The notes: a model not told the origin generated them from the sequence alone. DNA of 7,155 nucleotides from Paracoccaceae bacterium (GCA_002400675.1 NVQY01000123.1:1-7155), one strand, 5' to 3'. Numbered from the stretch's first letter, positions 1-7,014 are shown. Numbers and translations: made by a program.

Positions 1-462
1 GACCCGCCAGCCCGTCAGTCGCGTGGCCGCCTCGGGGCTGAGCAACAGGTGGTCGATGCGCAGCCCCAGGTCGCGGCGGAAGCCGGCCTGCCGATAATCC
101 CACCAGGTGAAGCGGCCTTCGGGTGCGGGGGCCAGGTCGTAGCCGTCGGCCAGCGGCAGGTCCGTGATGGCCTTCAAGGCGGCCCGCTCCGGCTCGGAGC
201 ACAGAATCTTGCCTTCCCACTGGGCGGGGTCGTGGGTGTCGTCCGGCGTGGGGGCAATGTTGAAATCGCCCAACACCACCAGCTGCGCGTGCGCCGCGTG
301 CTCGGCGGCCAGCAACTGGCGAAAAGCGTCCAGAAACCGCAGCTTGTAGTCGTATTTCTCGCTGCCCACGGCCTGGCCATTGACCACGTAGGCATTGACG
401 ATGCGCACGCCGCACACGGTGCCGCTGATGACGCGCTTCTGGGCATCGTCGAAGCCGGGCAG
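1..462 (-). other. Exonuclease III (Xth/AP endonuclease family) C-terminal segment fused in frame to HrpB
   Basis: This stretch, read in the same frame as hrpB, encodes about 150 residues of an exonuclease III-type protein of the endonuclease/exonuclease/phosphatase fold. Recognisable parts are GFDDAQKRVI, the NAYVVNGQ block with the active-site Tyr, GDFNIAP with the catalytic Asp and Asn (841 and 843 of the fused frame), WWDYR (895-899) and the GLRIDH block with a catalytic Asp (912). The N-terminal half of the family, about 85-90 residues with the first metal-binding Asn and Glu, is absent. The last block with the catalytic SDH would lie beyond the window. As it stands it could not be an active nuclease. 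The GFDDxQxRVI and NGQAVGSEKYDYK style resembles beta/gammaproteobacterial Xth more than the usual Rhodobacteraceae form (from memory). None of its 17 Leu codons is CTT, whereas the first part of hrpB uses CTT often. Confidence 0.85.
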
Positions 463-2787
463 GTCGCGGGTCACCTGAACCGGGCGGCGCGCCGGGGACA
501 ACAGGGTGATTTTCAGCGGTACATTGGCGCTGTGCGGATGGCTGGTGACGCCAAACAATTCCTGAAGCCGCACGGCAATTTCCGGCCCGCCCTCGCCGTA
601 ATCAATCGCCACCTTATGCCCCAGCGGGGTGACAAACGCTGCCGGGGCCAGCCGGTCGAGGGTCTGGGTTTGCGACCAGTCCAGCGCCGCGCGCAAGGGG
701 GCCAGCAGATCAAACCGTTTCCAGTCCTGCGCATTGCGCACGCCGGTCAGCATCGGTAACAGCCAGTCTTCGGCGGTCTCCATCAACCCCTGAGGCGAGA
801 AATCGGGCAAATCCTCGCCACTTGCGCGTACCAGTTCCACCCGCGTCGCCAGTCGCGCCGCCGCCCCGTTCAGGCGCAGGCCAAGGTCGCGCACCCCGCC
901 CAGCATGGCACGCGCGATGGCCTCGGCGGGGGCGTCTTTCCAGATGCGGTCCTCAAGCACCAGCGCGCCAAGGCATTGCTGTTGGCGCGCCACCACCCGG
1001 CGGTCGCGTTTCGACCATTCACAGACATCGCGCCAGACGATCTGATCGTCATAAAGCGCGCGGATTTCAGCTAGTCCTATCTGCGCGGCCAGCCGGATAC
1101 GCGCCTCGCGGGGGTCGCCGTCAAGGTCGATCGCCACAATAAACGGTGCCCCCGCCAACGGGTCATTATCGCGCATCACCGCGCCCTTGCCACCCGACAG
1201 CACATAACGCGGGGCGTCGCCCTTGCGGCGCTGACCGATGCGGTCGGGATAGGCGAGAGCGGCCATTTCCGCCGGGGCAAGACCGGCTGTCACCGGGGGA
1301 CCGGCCCGCGTGCGCAGGCGTTTGGCCTCGCTGCGGATACGCTCAAGCACGCCGCGATTAACCTCGAAAGTATGGTTGCGGGCAAAACCCTTGGTGTCGC
1401 GCAATGCGGCCAGACGCAGGGACAGATCAACCGGCGCGCCGCGCAGGGGATCACGTTCCGCCATCAACGCGGCCAGCGGCGCGGCCCCCGGCCCGGCAAC
1501 GGTCAGCATATGCGCCAGACGCGGGTGCAGCGGCAGCGCGGCCAGCGCCCGTCCGTGCGTGGTCATCCGCCCCTTTGCGTCCAGCGCGCCCAGCATGTGC
1601 AGCAAGGCGCGCGCTTCGTCCATCGCCCCGACAGGCGGCGGTGTGAGGAACGCCAGATCGCCCGGAGCCGCCCCCCAAAGCGCCAGTTCCAGCGCCAGCC
1701 CGGTCAGGTCGGCGGCTTCGATTTCGGCGGGGGGGAAGGCGCGCAAAGCGCCCTCTTCACCACGGGTCCAGAGGCGATAGCACACTCCATCTGCCACCCG
1801 ACCCGCGCGGCCACGTCGCTGGGTCGCCTCGGCGCGGGTCACCGGTTCGGTCACCAGTCGCGACATGCCGGACCCCGGATCGAACCGGGCGCGCCGGGCC
1901 TGACCGGCATCGACCACAACGCGGATATCCTGAATGGTCAGGGAGGTTTCGGCAATCGACGTGGCCAGCACCACCTTACGGCCCTTTGCAAGCGGCGCAA
2001 TCGCCGCGCGCTGGGCGGTAAACGGCAGGGCACCGTACAAAGGGCGTATATCGCAAGTATCCGGCAGGCGGCGGGCAAGGCTGGCCTCTGCGCGGCGAAT
2101 TTCACGCTCTCCGGGCAGGAACACCAGCAGGCCGCCACCGGTGGCGCGGGTGTCACGTTCGGCCTGTACCACCAGATCGGCCAGCGCATCGTCGCGGCGC
2201 GCCTTTGGGCCAAGGGGGCGGTCAAGCCAGCGGGTTTCCACGTCAAAACTGCGCCCCTCTGAGGTGATCAGCGGGGCCTCCATCAACGCCGCCACCGGCC
2301 CGGCATCAAGGGTCGCCGACATCGCCAGCAGGATCAGATCGTCGCGCAATGCGCCTGCCACCTCAAGGCAAAGCGCCAGCCCCAGATCGGCATTCAGGGA
2401 CCGTTCGTGGAATTCATCGAAGATCACCGCGCCGATGCCCGGAAGGTCAGGGTCCGATTGCAGCATGCGAGTCAGGATACCTTCGGTGACGACCTCAACG
2501 CGGGTAGTCTTGGTGACCTTGGCCTCGCCCCGGATACGATAGCCAACGGTCTGTCCGACCTTTTCACCTAGGGTTTCGGCCATACGTTCGGCAGCAGCGC
2601 GCGCCGCAAGACGGCGTGGTTCCAGCATCAGGATGCGCCCCTTGCACAGCCCGGTATCCAACATCGCCAAAGGCACGCGCGTCGTCTTGCCGGCACCGGG
2701 CGGGGCCTGCAACACGGCGCGCCCCGTAGTGCCAAGGGCGGCGATCAGGTCGGGCAGGGCATCGTCAATGGGCAGGCGCATGGTCAT
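1..2787 (-). CDS. hrpB: ATP-dependent helicase HrpB, C-terminus replaced by an exonuclease III-like segment; 3' end outside window
   Basis: HrpB is a DEAH-box-type RNA helicase; its substrate is not settled in most bacteria. The open frame covers 929 codons to the window edge. Visible motifs are Walker A GAGKTT (residues 31-36), motif II DEFH (124-127), SAT (157-159) and motif VI QRRGRAGR (323-330). The HrpB C-terminal domain follows, ending with VPLKITLLSPARRPVQVTRDL and then PGF at about 779. HrpB proteins normally continue here with a Trp and about 25-30 more residues rich in Arg and Pro. Instead the frame continues as exonuclease III (residues 780-929). I chose ATG 2787; ATG 2781 and GTG 2823 are alternatives, and none has a strong ribosome binding site. 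The gene lies 41 bp downstream of the DUF3108 gene on the same strand, so the two are probably co-transcribed. The helicase identity is firm. Whether the native 3' end is present is doubtful: the junction may be an assembly chimera. Confidence 0.9.
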   Translation of the reverse strand, partial: MTMRLPIDDALPDLIAALGTTGRAVLQAPPGAGKTTRVPLAMLDTGLCKGRILMLEPRRLAARAAAERMAETLGEKVGQTVGYRIRGEAKVTKTTRVEVVTEGILTRMLQSDPDLPGIGAVIFDEFHERSLNADLGLALCLEVAGALRDDLILLAMSATLDAGPVAALMEAPLITSEGRSFDVETRWLDRPLGPKARRDDALADLVVQAERDTRATGGGLLVFLPGEREIRRAEASLARRLPDTCDIRPLYGALPFTAQRAAIAPLAKGRKVVLATSIAETSLTIQDIRVVVDAGQARRARFDPGSGMSRLVTEPVTRAEATQRRGRAGRVADGVCYRLWTRGEEGALRAFPPAEIEAADLTGLALELALWGAAPGDLAFLTPPPVGAMDEARALLHMLGALDAKGRMTTHGRALAALPLHPRLAHMLTVAGPGAAPLAALMAERDPLRGAPVDLSLRLAALRDTKGFARNHTFEVNRGVLERIRSEAKRLRTRAGPPVTAGLAPAEMAALAYPDRIGQRRKGDAPRYVLSGGKGAVMRDNDPLAGAPFIVAIDLDGDPREARIRLAAQIGLAEIRALYDDQIVWRDVCEWSKRDRRVVARQQQCLGALVLEDRIWKDAPAEAIARAMLGGVRDLGLRLNGAAARLATRVELVRASGEDLPDFSPQGLMETAEDWLLPMLTGVRNAQDWKRFDLLAPLRAALDWSQTQTLDRLAPAAFVTPLGHKVAIDYGEGGPEIAVRLQELFGVTSHPHSANVPLKITLLSPARRPVQVTRDLPGFDDAQKRVISGTVCGVRIVNAYVVNGQAVGSEKYDYKLRFLDAFRQLLAAEHAAHAQLVVLGDFNIAPTPDDTHDPAQWEGKILCSEPERAALKAITDLPLADGYDLAPAPEGRFTWWDYRQAGFRRDLGLRIDHLLLSPEAATRLTGWRV

Positions 2788-2828
2788 CCAGCGCTTATCG
2801 CCAATGCGCGCGCGCGCGTCCACCCGGC

Positions 2829-3560
2829 CTAGTGCCGGGTCAGTGCAACCGGCCCGTAGCTGGTTTGCAACCGCACATCGCGCGCCTGCATCAACCCGCT
2901 GGGGCCGGGTTGATAGGTGACCTCGAACGCGACCTTGCGCCGGGTGGCCAGATCTTCGGCGCTATAGCCAGCTACGCGTTGGAAATACCCGTCGCAGATC
3001 ACCGTGTCGCCCCGCGTCGTCTTGCCCTTGAGGCGAATCTGCGACCGGCGCGCGCCATCGAACATCGGCTGGTCGATTCGGCAGAGCGAGTCTGTGGGTT
3101 GTTCGCGCAACACCAGAAACAATGCGGTCAACGGGTCGATGGTGCCGCCCTGTGTGGCCGGGTCCAGAACCACCGATTCGCCATCGCTGACCTTGCCGCC
3201 CGACAGGATCGGCACGCCGTTGACGTAACGCATTTGCGCGGTCGAGGTGCGATGGCCAGTATTCACCTCCTCGTTGTAGCGCAAAGGCGAAAATGCCAGC
3301 GCCGAGCGGCGACCATTGGCGGTCATTATAAACCCCATATCGCGCAGCAACCGGGTCAGGCCGGTGGTGCGAAACCGCGCCTCGACGCTGTATTTGCTGG
3401 TGTCCTGATGACTGCTCATCTTCAGGGTGCCGATGCGAAAGCCAAAGGCAGAGACGCTGTAGTCGATCACTCCCGGCTGATCGGCCGCATCGACGGGACG
3501 GAGGGTGCCAAGGGTCACGGCGACGGCGATCCCGGCAATCAGAATGGTTTTCGGCCACAT
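2829..3560 (-). CDS. DUF3108 domain-containing exported protein
   Basis: The product is a 243-residue protein that matches, from memory, the DUF3108 family of uncharacterised proteobacterial envelope proteins. Residues 1 to about 25 form a signal peptide: WPK, a hydrophobic stretch, then a likely cleavage at VDA/AD. The mature part looks beta-rich, with the family's opening YSVSAFGFRIGTLKMS, a middle RYNEEVNTGHRTSTAQMRY and PLTALFLVLRE. No catalytic residues are evident. I chose ATG 3560 because AAGGAAG lies 7 nt upstream (3568-3574) and the signal peptide begins there. An in-frame ATG at 3593 would put 11 extra residues ahead of the signal sequence. It is the first gene of a probable two-gene unit with hrpB and diverges from meaB. 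Cellular role unknown. Confidence 0.85.
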   Translation of the reverse strand: MWPKTILIAGIAVAVTLGTLRPVDAADQPGVIDYSVSAFGFRIGTLKMSSHQDTSKYSVEARFRTTGLTRLLRDMGFIMTANGRRSALAFSPLRYNEEVNTGHRTSTAQMRYVNGVPILSGGKVSDGESVVLDPATQGGTIDPLTALFLVLREQPTDSLCRIDQPMFDGARRSQIRLKGKTTRGDTVICDGYFQRVAGYSAEDLATRRKVAFEVTYQPGPSGLMQARDVRLQTSYGPVALTRH

Positions 3561-3644
3561 TTGTCTGCTTCCTTTATACGGGACTCTGGACAAGACCCAA
3601 TGTCACACGGCATGAAGCAGCGGGCAATTCGGAAATTTCACGAT
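3561..3644. promoter_or_regulatory. Divergent intergenic region between DUF3108 and meaB
   Basis: These 84 bp separate the two divergent starts and must hold, or lie close to, the promoters of both. The minus-strand ribosome binding site AAGGAAG of the DUF3108 gene is at 3568-3574. A GGAAA at 3631-3635 precedes the meaB ATG by 9 nt. I found no convincing -35/-10 pair in either direction. If meaB instead starts at 3600, the gap shrinks to 39 bp. Confidence 0.35.
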
Positions 3645-4640
3645 ATGGACATTCCTCAGCTTTGCGACAGGATACTGGCCGGAGACCGCCGGTCGCTGGC
3701 GCGCGCGATCACGCTGGTAGAAAGCCGGCGGGCAGATCACCGGCGCGCGGCCACCGAACTGCTGGAAATGCTGGCGCGCCAGAAACGGCAGGCCCTGCGC
3801 ATTGGCCTGTCGGGCACACCGGGGGTGGGTAAATCCACCTTCATCGAAAGCTTTGGCCTGATGCTGACGGGGCAGGGGGCAAAGGTGGCTGTGCTGGCGG
3901 TCGATCCCAGCTCGACCCGCTCGGGCGGGTCTATTTTGGGCGACAAGACGCGCATGGACCACCTCGCGCGTGACCCGAACGCCTTTATCCGCCCCTCGCC
4001 CAGCCAAACCCACCTTGGCGGCGTCGCGCGCCGTTCGCGCGAGGCCGTCGCGCTTTGCGAAGCTGCAGGTTTCGACGTGGTGCTGATCGAAACGGTGGGG
4101 GTCGGCCAATCGGAAACCATGGTGGGCGAAATCGCCGACCTGTTCGTTCTGCTGCTGGCCCCGGCGGGGGGCGATGAATTGCAGGGGGTGAAACGCGGCA
4201 TCATGGAAATGGCCGACCTGATCATCGTCAACAAGGCAGACGGAGACCTGAAACCCGCCGCCACCCGCACCTGTTCGGACTACGCAGGTGCTTTGCGATT
4301 GATGCGCAAACGGCCACAGGACCCGCCGGGATTCCCCAAGGCGATGATGGTCTCGGCGGTCGAACAAACCGGGCTGGACGTGGCATGGCAGGAAATGCAA
4401 ACGCTCATCAACTGGCGGCGTGAACAGGGCCACTGGCAAACCCGGCGCGCGGATCAGGCGCGCTATTGGTTCACCCAGGAACTGCGCCATGCCTTGCTGG
4501 CCCGGCTGGAAGACCCCGACATGCAGACCCGGATCAAACACCTGGGCGACAAGGTCGCCAACGGCCAGATCGGCGCAACAGCTGCCGCAGAACAATTGCT
4601 GCAAGCTTTCGACAGCCCCCCCTCTTCTTCTGTTCCCTAA
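3645..4640 (+). CDS. meaB: Methylmalonyl-CoA mutase-associated GTPase MeaB (ArgK/LAO family)
   Basis: MeaB is a cytoplasmic P-loop GTPase of the G3E/SIMIBI group. It gates cofactor loading of adenosylcobalamin-dependent methylmalonyl-CoA mutase and protects it from inactivation, so it serves propionyl-CoA and ethylmalonyl-CoA metabolism. The 331-residue product has the usual family length. It shows the Walker A GTPGVGKST (57-65), the DPSSTRSGGSILGDKTRM block, IRPSPSQTHLGG, the ETVGVGQSE G3 region, DELQGVKRGIMEMAD and the NKAD guanine-specificity motif. Start choice: the family begins shortly before the LAGDRRSLARAITLVES helix, which fits ATG 3645 with GGAAA 9 nt upstream. In-frame ATGs at 3600 and 3612 would add 15 or 11 residues and have poorer ribosome binding sites. 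No mutase gene is in the window, so the partner must be encoded elsewhere. The older name 'LAO/AO transport system kinase' refers to the same family. Confidence 0.95.
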   Translation: MDIPQLCDRILAGDRRSLARAITLVESRRADHRRAATELLEMLARQKRQALRIGLSGTPGVGKSTFIESFGLMLTGQGAKVAVLAVDPSSTRSGGSILGDKTRMDHLARDPNAFIRPSPSQTHLGGVARRSREAVALCEAAGFDVVLIETVGVGQSETMVGEIADLFVLLLAPAGGDELQGVKRGIMEMADLIIVNKADGDLKPAATRTCSDYAGALRLMRKRPQDPPGFPKAMMVSAVEQTGLDVAWQEMQTLINWRREQGHWQTRRADQARYWFTQELRHALLARLEDPDMQTRIKHLGDKVANGQIGATAAAEQLLQAFDSPPSSSVP

Positions 4641-4658
4641 ATATCCCCGCCGGAGGCC

Positions 4659-4682
4659 TTGCCCGGAATGGGCAATTTCTTT
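4659..4682 (+). terminator. Probable intrinsic terminator after meaB
   Basis: A 6-bp stem TTGCCC/GGGCAA with loop GGAAT (4659-4675) is followed directly by TTTCTTT (4676-4682), starting 19 bp after the meaB stop. The stem is short and the T-run is interrupted, so it may be inefficient alone. The C-rich tract that follows could assist. Confidence 0.5.
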
Positions 4683-4683
4683 G

Positions 4684-4742
4684 GCACCCAAGACCAACAA
4701 CCGCCACACACCGCCAATGATCCACAATTCCACCCACACCGC
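4684..4742 (+). terminator. C-rich, G-poor tract, candidate Rho-utilisation region
   Basis: The non-coding stretch after the meaB hairpin is strikingly C-rich and G-poor on the plus strand. Bases 4691-4740 contain 24 C and only 4 G. It contains CACACCGCC twice, at 4707-4715 and 4735-4743. C>G bubbles of this kind are typical of Rho loading sites. This is an inference from composition only. Confidence 0.3.
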
Positions 4743-4771
4743 CTTGACCCGCCCCGCGATTCCCCCTAAAG
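4743..4771 (+). promoter_or_regulatory. Candidate sigma-70-type promoter of rpmB
   Basis: CTTGAC at 4743-4748 and CTAAAG at 4766-4771 are separated by 17 bp. This resembles the alphaproteobacterial housekeeping pattern CTTGAC-N17-CTATAT, with a perfect -35 and a partial -10. Transcription would begin near 4778 and give an rpmB leader of about 90 nt. The position just after the meaB terminator region is sensible. Confidence 0.4.
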
Positions 4772-4819
4772 CCACACAACCAGTTTTACGGGCGCTGCTT
4801 TTGGCCGCCCTTATGTGAT

Positions 4820-4846
4820 TTGGCTAGGCCATCGTGGCCCGGCCAA
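4820..4846 (+). promoter_or_regulatory. Stem-loop in the rpmB leader
   Basis: TTGGC (4820-4824) pairs with GCCAA (4842-4846), and GGCC (4827-4830) pairs with GGCC (4836-4839) across the loop ATCGT. The two stems are joined by one T-G wobble and one A-C mismatch, giving an almost continuous 11-step helix. It ends 9 nt before the AGGA ribosome binding site (4856-4859). No T-run follows, so it is not an intrinsic terminator. It may stabilise or regulate the rpmB messenger. Confidence 0.4.
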
Positions 4847-4866
4847 CCCAAAGATAGGATGAACCC

Positions 4867-5157
4867 ATGTCGCGACGCTGCGAATTGACCGGAAAAGGCC
4901 CGATGTCTGGCAACAATGTCAGCCACGCCAAGAACCGTACCCGCCGTCGGTTTCTGCCGAACCTGAATGATGTCACCCTTCAGTCGGAAACGCTGGGCCG
5001 TGGCATCAAGATGCGGATTTCGGCCGCTGCCCTGCGCACGGTAGATCACCGTGGCGGGTTGGACGCGTTTCTGGCCAAAGCCAAGGACGAAGACCTGTCG
5101 ACAGGTGTTCTGAAGGTCAAGAAAGAGATCGCCAAGGCCGCCGCAGCTGCTGTCTGA
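4867..5157 (+). CDS. rpmB: 50S ribosomal protein L28
   Basis: L28 is a small basic protein of the large ribosomal subunit. The 96-residue product has the family's N-terminal [19 protein letters not shown] with the conserved Cys and the GN-VSHA-N block. The basic [14 protein letters not shown] and the [20 protein letters not shown] segment follow. The C-terminal extension is rich in Lys and Ala, ending [11 protein letters not shown], as in other alphaproteobacterial L28 proteins (from memory). The start is secure: ATG 4867 has AGGA 7 nt upstream and the protein is full length from there. It appears to be a single-gene unit with its own leader. I saw no clear intrinsic terminator before the SCO gene 81 bp downstream, so read-through is possible. 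Confidence 0.97.
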   Translation: MSRRCELTGKGPMSGNNVSHAKNRTRRRFLPNLNDVTLQSETLGRGIKMRISAAALRTVDHRGGLDAFLAKAKDEDLSTGVLKVKKEIAKAAAAAV

Positions 5158-5238
5158 GTGACATCTTGCGGGGCTTTCCATTTGCGCGCCCACCGTCCGT
5201 GAAAATTTTTTGGGGCGGATAGAAAAGGGGCCAGCACA

Positions 5239-5922
5239 TTGAAATTCATGGCCATTCTGCAAGTTTGCTTTTGGATGTTGCTCCCGGCACTCGCCGGGGC
5301 GCATTCTGTTGACGAACTCAATGAAAAACTGCTCGCGAGCGAAAAGTTCTTTCAGCCCATCGACAAACCAGCCCCCAAATTTGCGCTGTTGGACCAAGAC
5401 GGCGACCCGGTGAATCTGGCGGATTTCGAGGGCAAGGTGGTGGTGCTGTACTTTGCCTATCTTAGCTGCCCTGACACCTGCCCGCTGCAAACCGATTTCA
5501 TCGGCGAGTTGCAACAGATGATCAACGCCACGCCAATGCGCGATCTGGTTGAATTTGTGACCGTAACCACGGACCCGCTGAATGATACCTACGCCGATAT
5601 GCAAAAGTTTGGCCCCGAACGTGGTCTGGACCCGTATAACTGGCGCATTCTGACCAGTGGCCCGGACCTGCCCGAGGCGACGCGCGATCTGGTTGAGCAA
5701 TTCGGCCATAGTTATCAGGTGGTTGACGACGGATATCAGGTGCATGGCACGGTCACGCATGTGATCGACAAGCGCGGCCAATGGCGCGCGAACTTTTACG
5801 GGCTGGACTTTAAGCCCACCAATATGGTGATGTTTGTCAATGCTTTGGTCAACGAACACCATGACGATAACGAGGACAACGCGCCGGGTTTTCTTGACCG
5901 CGTCCTGAGCATTTTCAACTAA
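5239..5922 (+). CDS. SCO1/SenC (PrrC-like) family copper chaperone, exported
   Basis: SCO proteins are periplasmic thioredoxin-fold copper chaperones that help build the CuA centre of cytochrome c oxidase and in some bacteria influence redox signalling. The 227-residue product opens with a hydrophobic signal sequence and a likely cleavage after AGA (about residue 21). No lipobox or clear retained membrane anchor is seen. The SCO core follows: KPAPKFALLDQDGDPVNLADF, VVVLYFAYLSCPDTCP with the CxxxC copper ligands (Cys77, Cys81), VTVTTDPLNDT, and a conserved-region His at VHG (169) before THVIDKRG. A second His (174) and an acidic, His-containing tail HHDDNED (207-213) are extras. The start is TTG 5239: AAAAGGGG (5223-5230) lies 8 nt upstream, whereas ATG 5248 would be 17 nt away. 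No oxidase subunit gene lies nearby. Confidence 0.9.
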   Translation: MKFMAILQVCFWMLLPALAGAHSVDELNEKLLASEKFFQPIDKPAPKFALLDQDGDPVNLADFEGKVVVLYFAYLSCPDTCPLQTDFIGELQQMINATPMRDLVEFVTVTTDPLNDTYADMQKFGPERGLDPYNWRILTSGPDLPEATRDLVEQFGHSYQVVDDGYQVHGTVTHVIDKRGQWRANFYGLDFKPTNMVMFVNALVNEHHDDNEDNAPGFLDRVLSIFN

Positions 5923-5930
5923 GTTCATTT

Positions 5931-5998
5931 GTTCAGGCAGATACGGCACCTGTTGGTTCCTGAACGTCCCGCTGCCGCATAGTTTAAGCAAACCAACA
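5931..5998. repeat. Two interlocking inverted repeats between the SCO and lysR genes
   Basis: GTTCAGG (5931-5937) is complementary to CCTGAAC (5959-5965). TGTTGGTT (5951-5958), inside that first loop, is complementary to AACCAACA (5991-5998), outside it. The two stems cannot both form as simple hairpins; together they would form an H-type pseudoknot with the stems adjacent. The site begins 8 bp after the SCO stop codon, in the spacer between convergent genes where a terminator is expected, but no T-run follows. Confidence 0.35.
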
Positions 5999-6020
5999 AC
6001 CGCGCCGTAACCTGCAATAA

Positions 6021-6034
6021 CGCCTGACAAGGCG
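6021..6034 (-). terminator. Weak hairpin downstream of lysR
   Basis: CGCCT-GACA-AGGCG is a perfect 5-bp stem with a 4-nt loop, 15 bp beyond the lysR stop. On the minus strand it is followed by TTATTG, a very poor T-run. It may be part of the convergent-gene termination zone. Confidence 0.25.
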
Positions 6035-6048
6035 GCAGAGCAGCGGCT

Positions 6049-7014
6049 TCAGGGGGCAATCACCTTTAGCTGTCCCGCCAGCCACGGTAGCCGGGAAATC
6101 GCTGGGGTGATCATCTGACTTTGCACCAGAGTGCGCATGGTCTGGGCCATGTCGCGCGGCACCTGATCGGCCCAATCAGCCCCGGCAAACAGCGAAATGG
6201 TGCGCGAGAACGGCTGGAACGGCAGGGAAAAGGCGTCGATGTCGTCGTGAAACCGTCCAGCGCGCATGAACCCCAGCGGCGTGGTCACCGCCCAGCCGAT
6301 ATTGCGTGCCACCATCGCCATCAGGGCCAGATGGCTGCCGATCTCAAAGCGTTCCTCGAACACCAGATTTTCCCGCGCGAGATGCGCTTCGATCTGCTGG
6401 CTGATCAGTTGTTCACGGGAATAGCGCAGCAGGGCAACATCACGCAGATCGCTCATGATATCACCGGGGTTAACCACGGCGCCTTTAGGGGCAACCAGAA
6501 TGAACGGATCAACAACCAAGGGGTATTCGACCACCCCGGCGCGCAACTCACCGGTGCTGGCAGCAACGGCGATGTGCAACTGGCGCGCGGCCATCGCTTC
6601 GGAAATTTCGCGGCTGGGGGCGGTGATCAGCTTGAACCGGCATTTGGTCAGGCTGTCGGCCAGAATGGTCACAAGTCGTGGCGTCAGGTCATTGTCGAAA
6701 TCGTCGATCAACCCGATGGACAGGGTGGACAGATGGGCCAGGTCCATCACGGTCAGTTCGCTCTGGGCGCGTCTGAGTTCGGACAGAACGACCTCTGTGC
6801 GGGCCAGAAAACCGCGTCCGGCAGGGGTAAGCTGCATGGGGCGACGACCGTGATCGACCAGATCGGTGCCAAGCGCCTTTTCGAGGTTGCGCAATTGTTG
6901 GGATATCGCGGGTTGGCTAAGACCGGTGAATTCCGCCGTTTGCGCGACCGAGCCAGTGGCCGCAAGTGATTCGAACACCTCCAGCCCGCGCAGGGTGACG
7001 CCTTTGTTCAGCAT
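6049..7014 (-). CDS. LysR-family transcriptional regulator
   Basis: The 321-residue product is a standard-length LysR-type regulator. The N-terminal winged helix-turn-helix spans about residues 6-65, with LRGLEVFESLAATGSVAQTA, then GLSQPAISQQLRNLEKALG as the recognition part, and DHGRRPMQLTPAGRGFL. A linker helix (about 66-90) leads to a periplasmic-binding-protein-like effector domain (about 95-295). That domain includes IAVAASTGELRAGVVEYPLV, DPFILVAPKG and a conserved-looking GWAVTTPLGF near 270. I cannot tell the effector or target genes. ATG 7014 is supported by AAGGGG 6 nt upstream and by the family's usual N-terminus; the frame is open further upstream but that part is non-coding. It is convergent with the SCO gene, and no divergently transcribed target is in the window, although one could lie beyond the right edge. 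LysR-box-like sites precede it. Confidence 0.93.
   Translation of the reverse strand: MLNKGVTLRGLEVFESLAATGSVAQTAEFTGLSQPAISQQLRNLEKALGTDLVDHGRRPMQLTPAGRGFLARTEVVLSELRRAQSELTVMDLAHLSTLSIGLIDDFDNDLTPRLVTILADSLTKCRFKLITAPSREISEAMAARQLHIAVAASTGELRAGVVEYPLVVDPFILVAPKGAVVNPGDIMSDLRDVALLRYSREQLISQQIEAHLARENLVFEERFEIGSHLALMAMVARNIGWAVTTPLGFMRAGRFHDDIDAFSLPFQPFSRTISLFAGADWADQVPRDMAQTMRTLVQSQMITPAISRLPWLAGQLKVIAP

Noticed and set aside
1372..2262. Plus-strand open frames opposite hrpB.
   Set aside because: The helicase motifs are continuous on the minus strand. The plus-strand translations are low-complexity Arg/Ala/Gly-rich shadows.
2808..2818. Alternating GC run (possible Z-DNA tract).
   Set aside because: Only about 11 bp in a high-GC region; expected by chance and without supporting context.
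3568..3600. TATAAA-like -10 element for the DUF3108 gene on the minus strand.
   Set aside because: It lies immediately next to the ribosome binding site, so a transcript starting from it would lack that site.
2832..3644. Long plus-strand open frame antisense to the DUF3108 gene, in frame with meaB, which would give a 602-residue fusion.
   Set aside because: The meaB family starts near 3645. The upstream part has no domain resemblance and lies exactly opposite a gene with a signal peptide and a good ribosome binding site. High-GC codon bias opens such frames.
3603..4775. Minus-strand open frame of 390 codons opposite meaB.
   Set aside because: The translation is rich in Gln, His, Arg and Gly with no recognisable domain, and meaB on the other strand is certain. 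It is a codon-bias shadow.
5158..5238. Possible rpmB terminator with the run AAAATTTTTT near 5202-5211.
   Set aside because: Only a 3-bp CAC/GTG stem precedes the T-run, which is too weak to call.
4786..6030. Minus-strand open frame of 414 codons opposite rpmB and the SCO gene.
   Set aside because: It spans two well-recognised genes and their spacer on the other strand and shows no protein family features.
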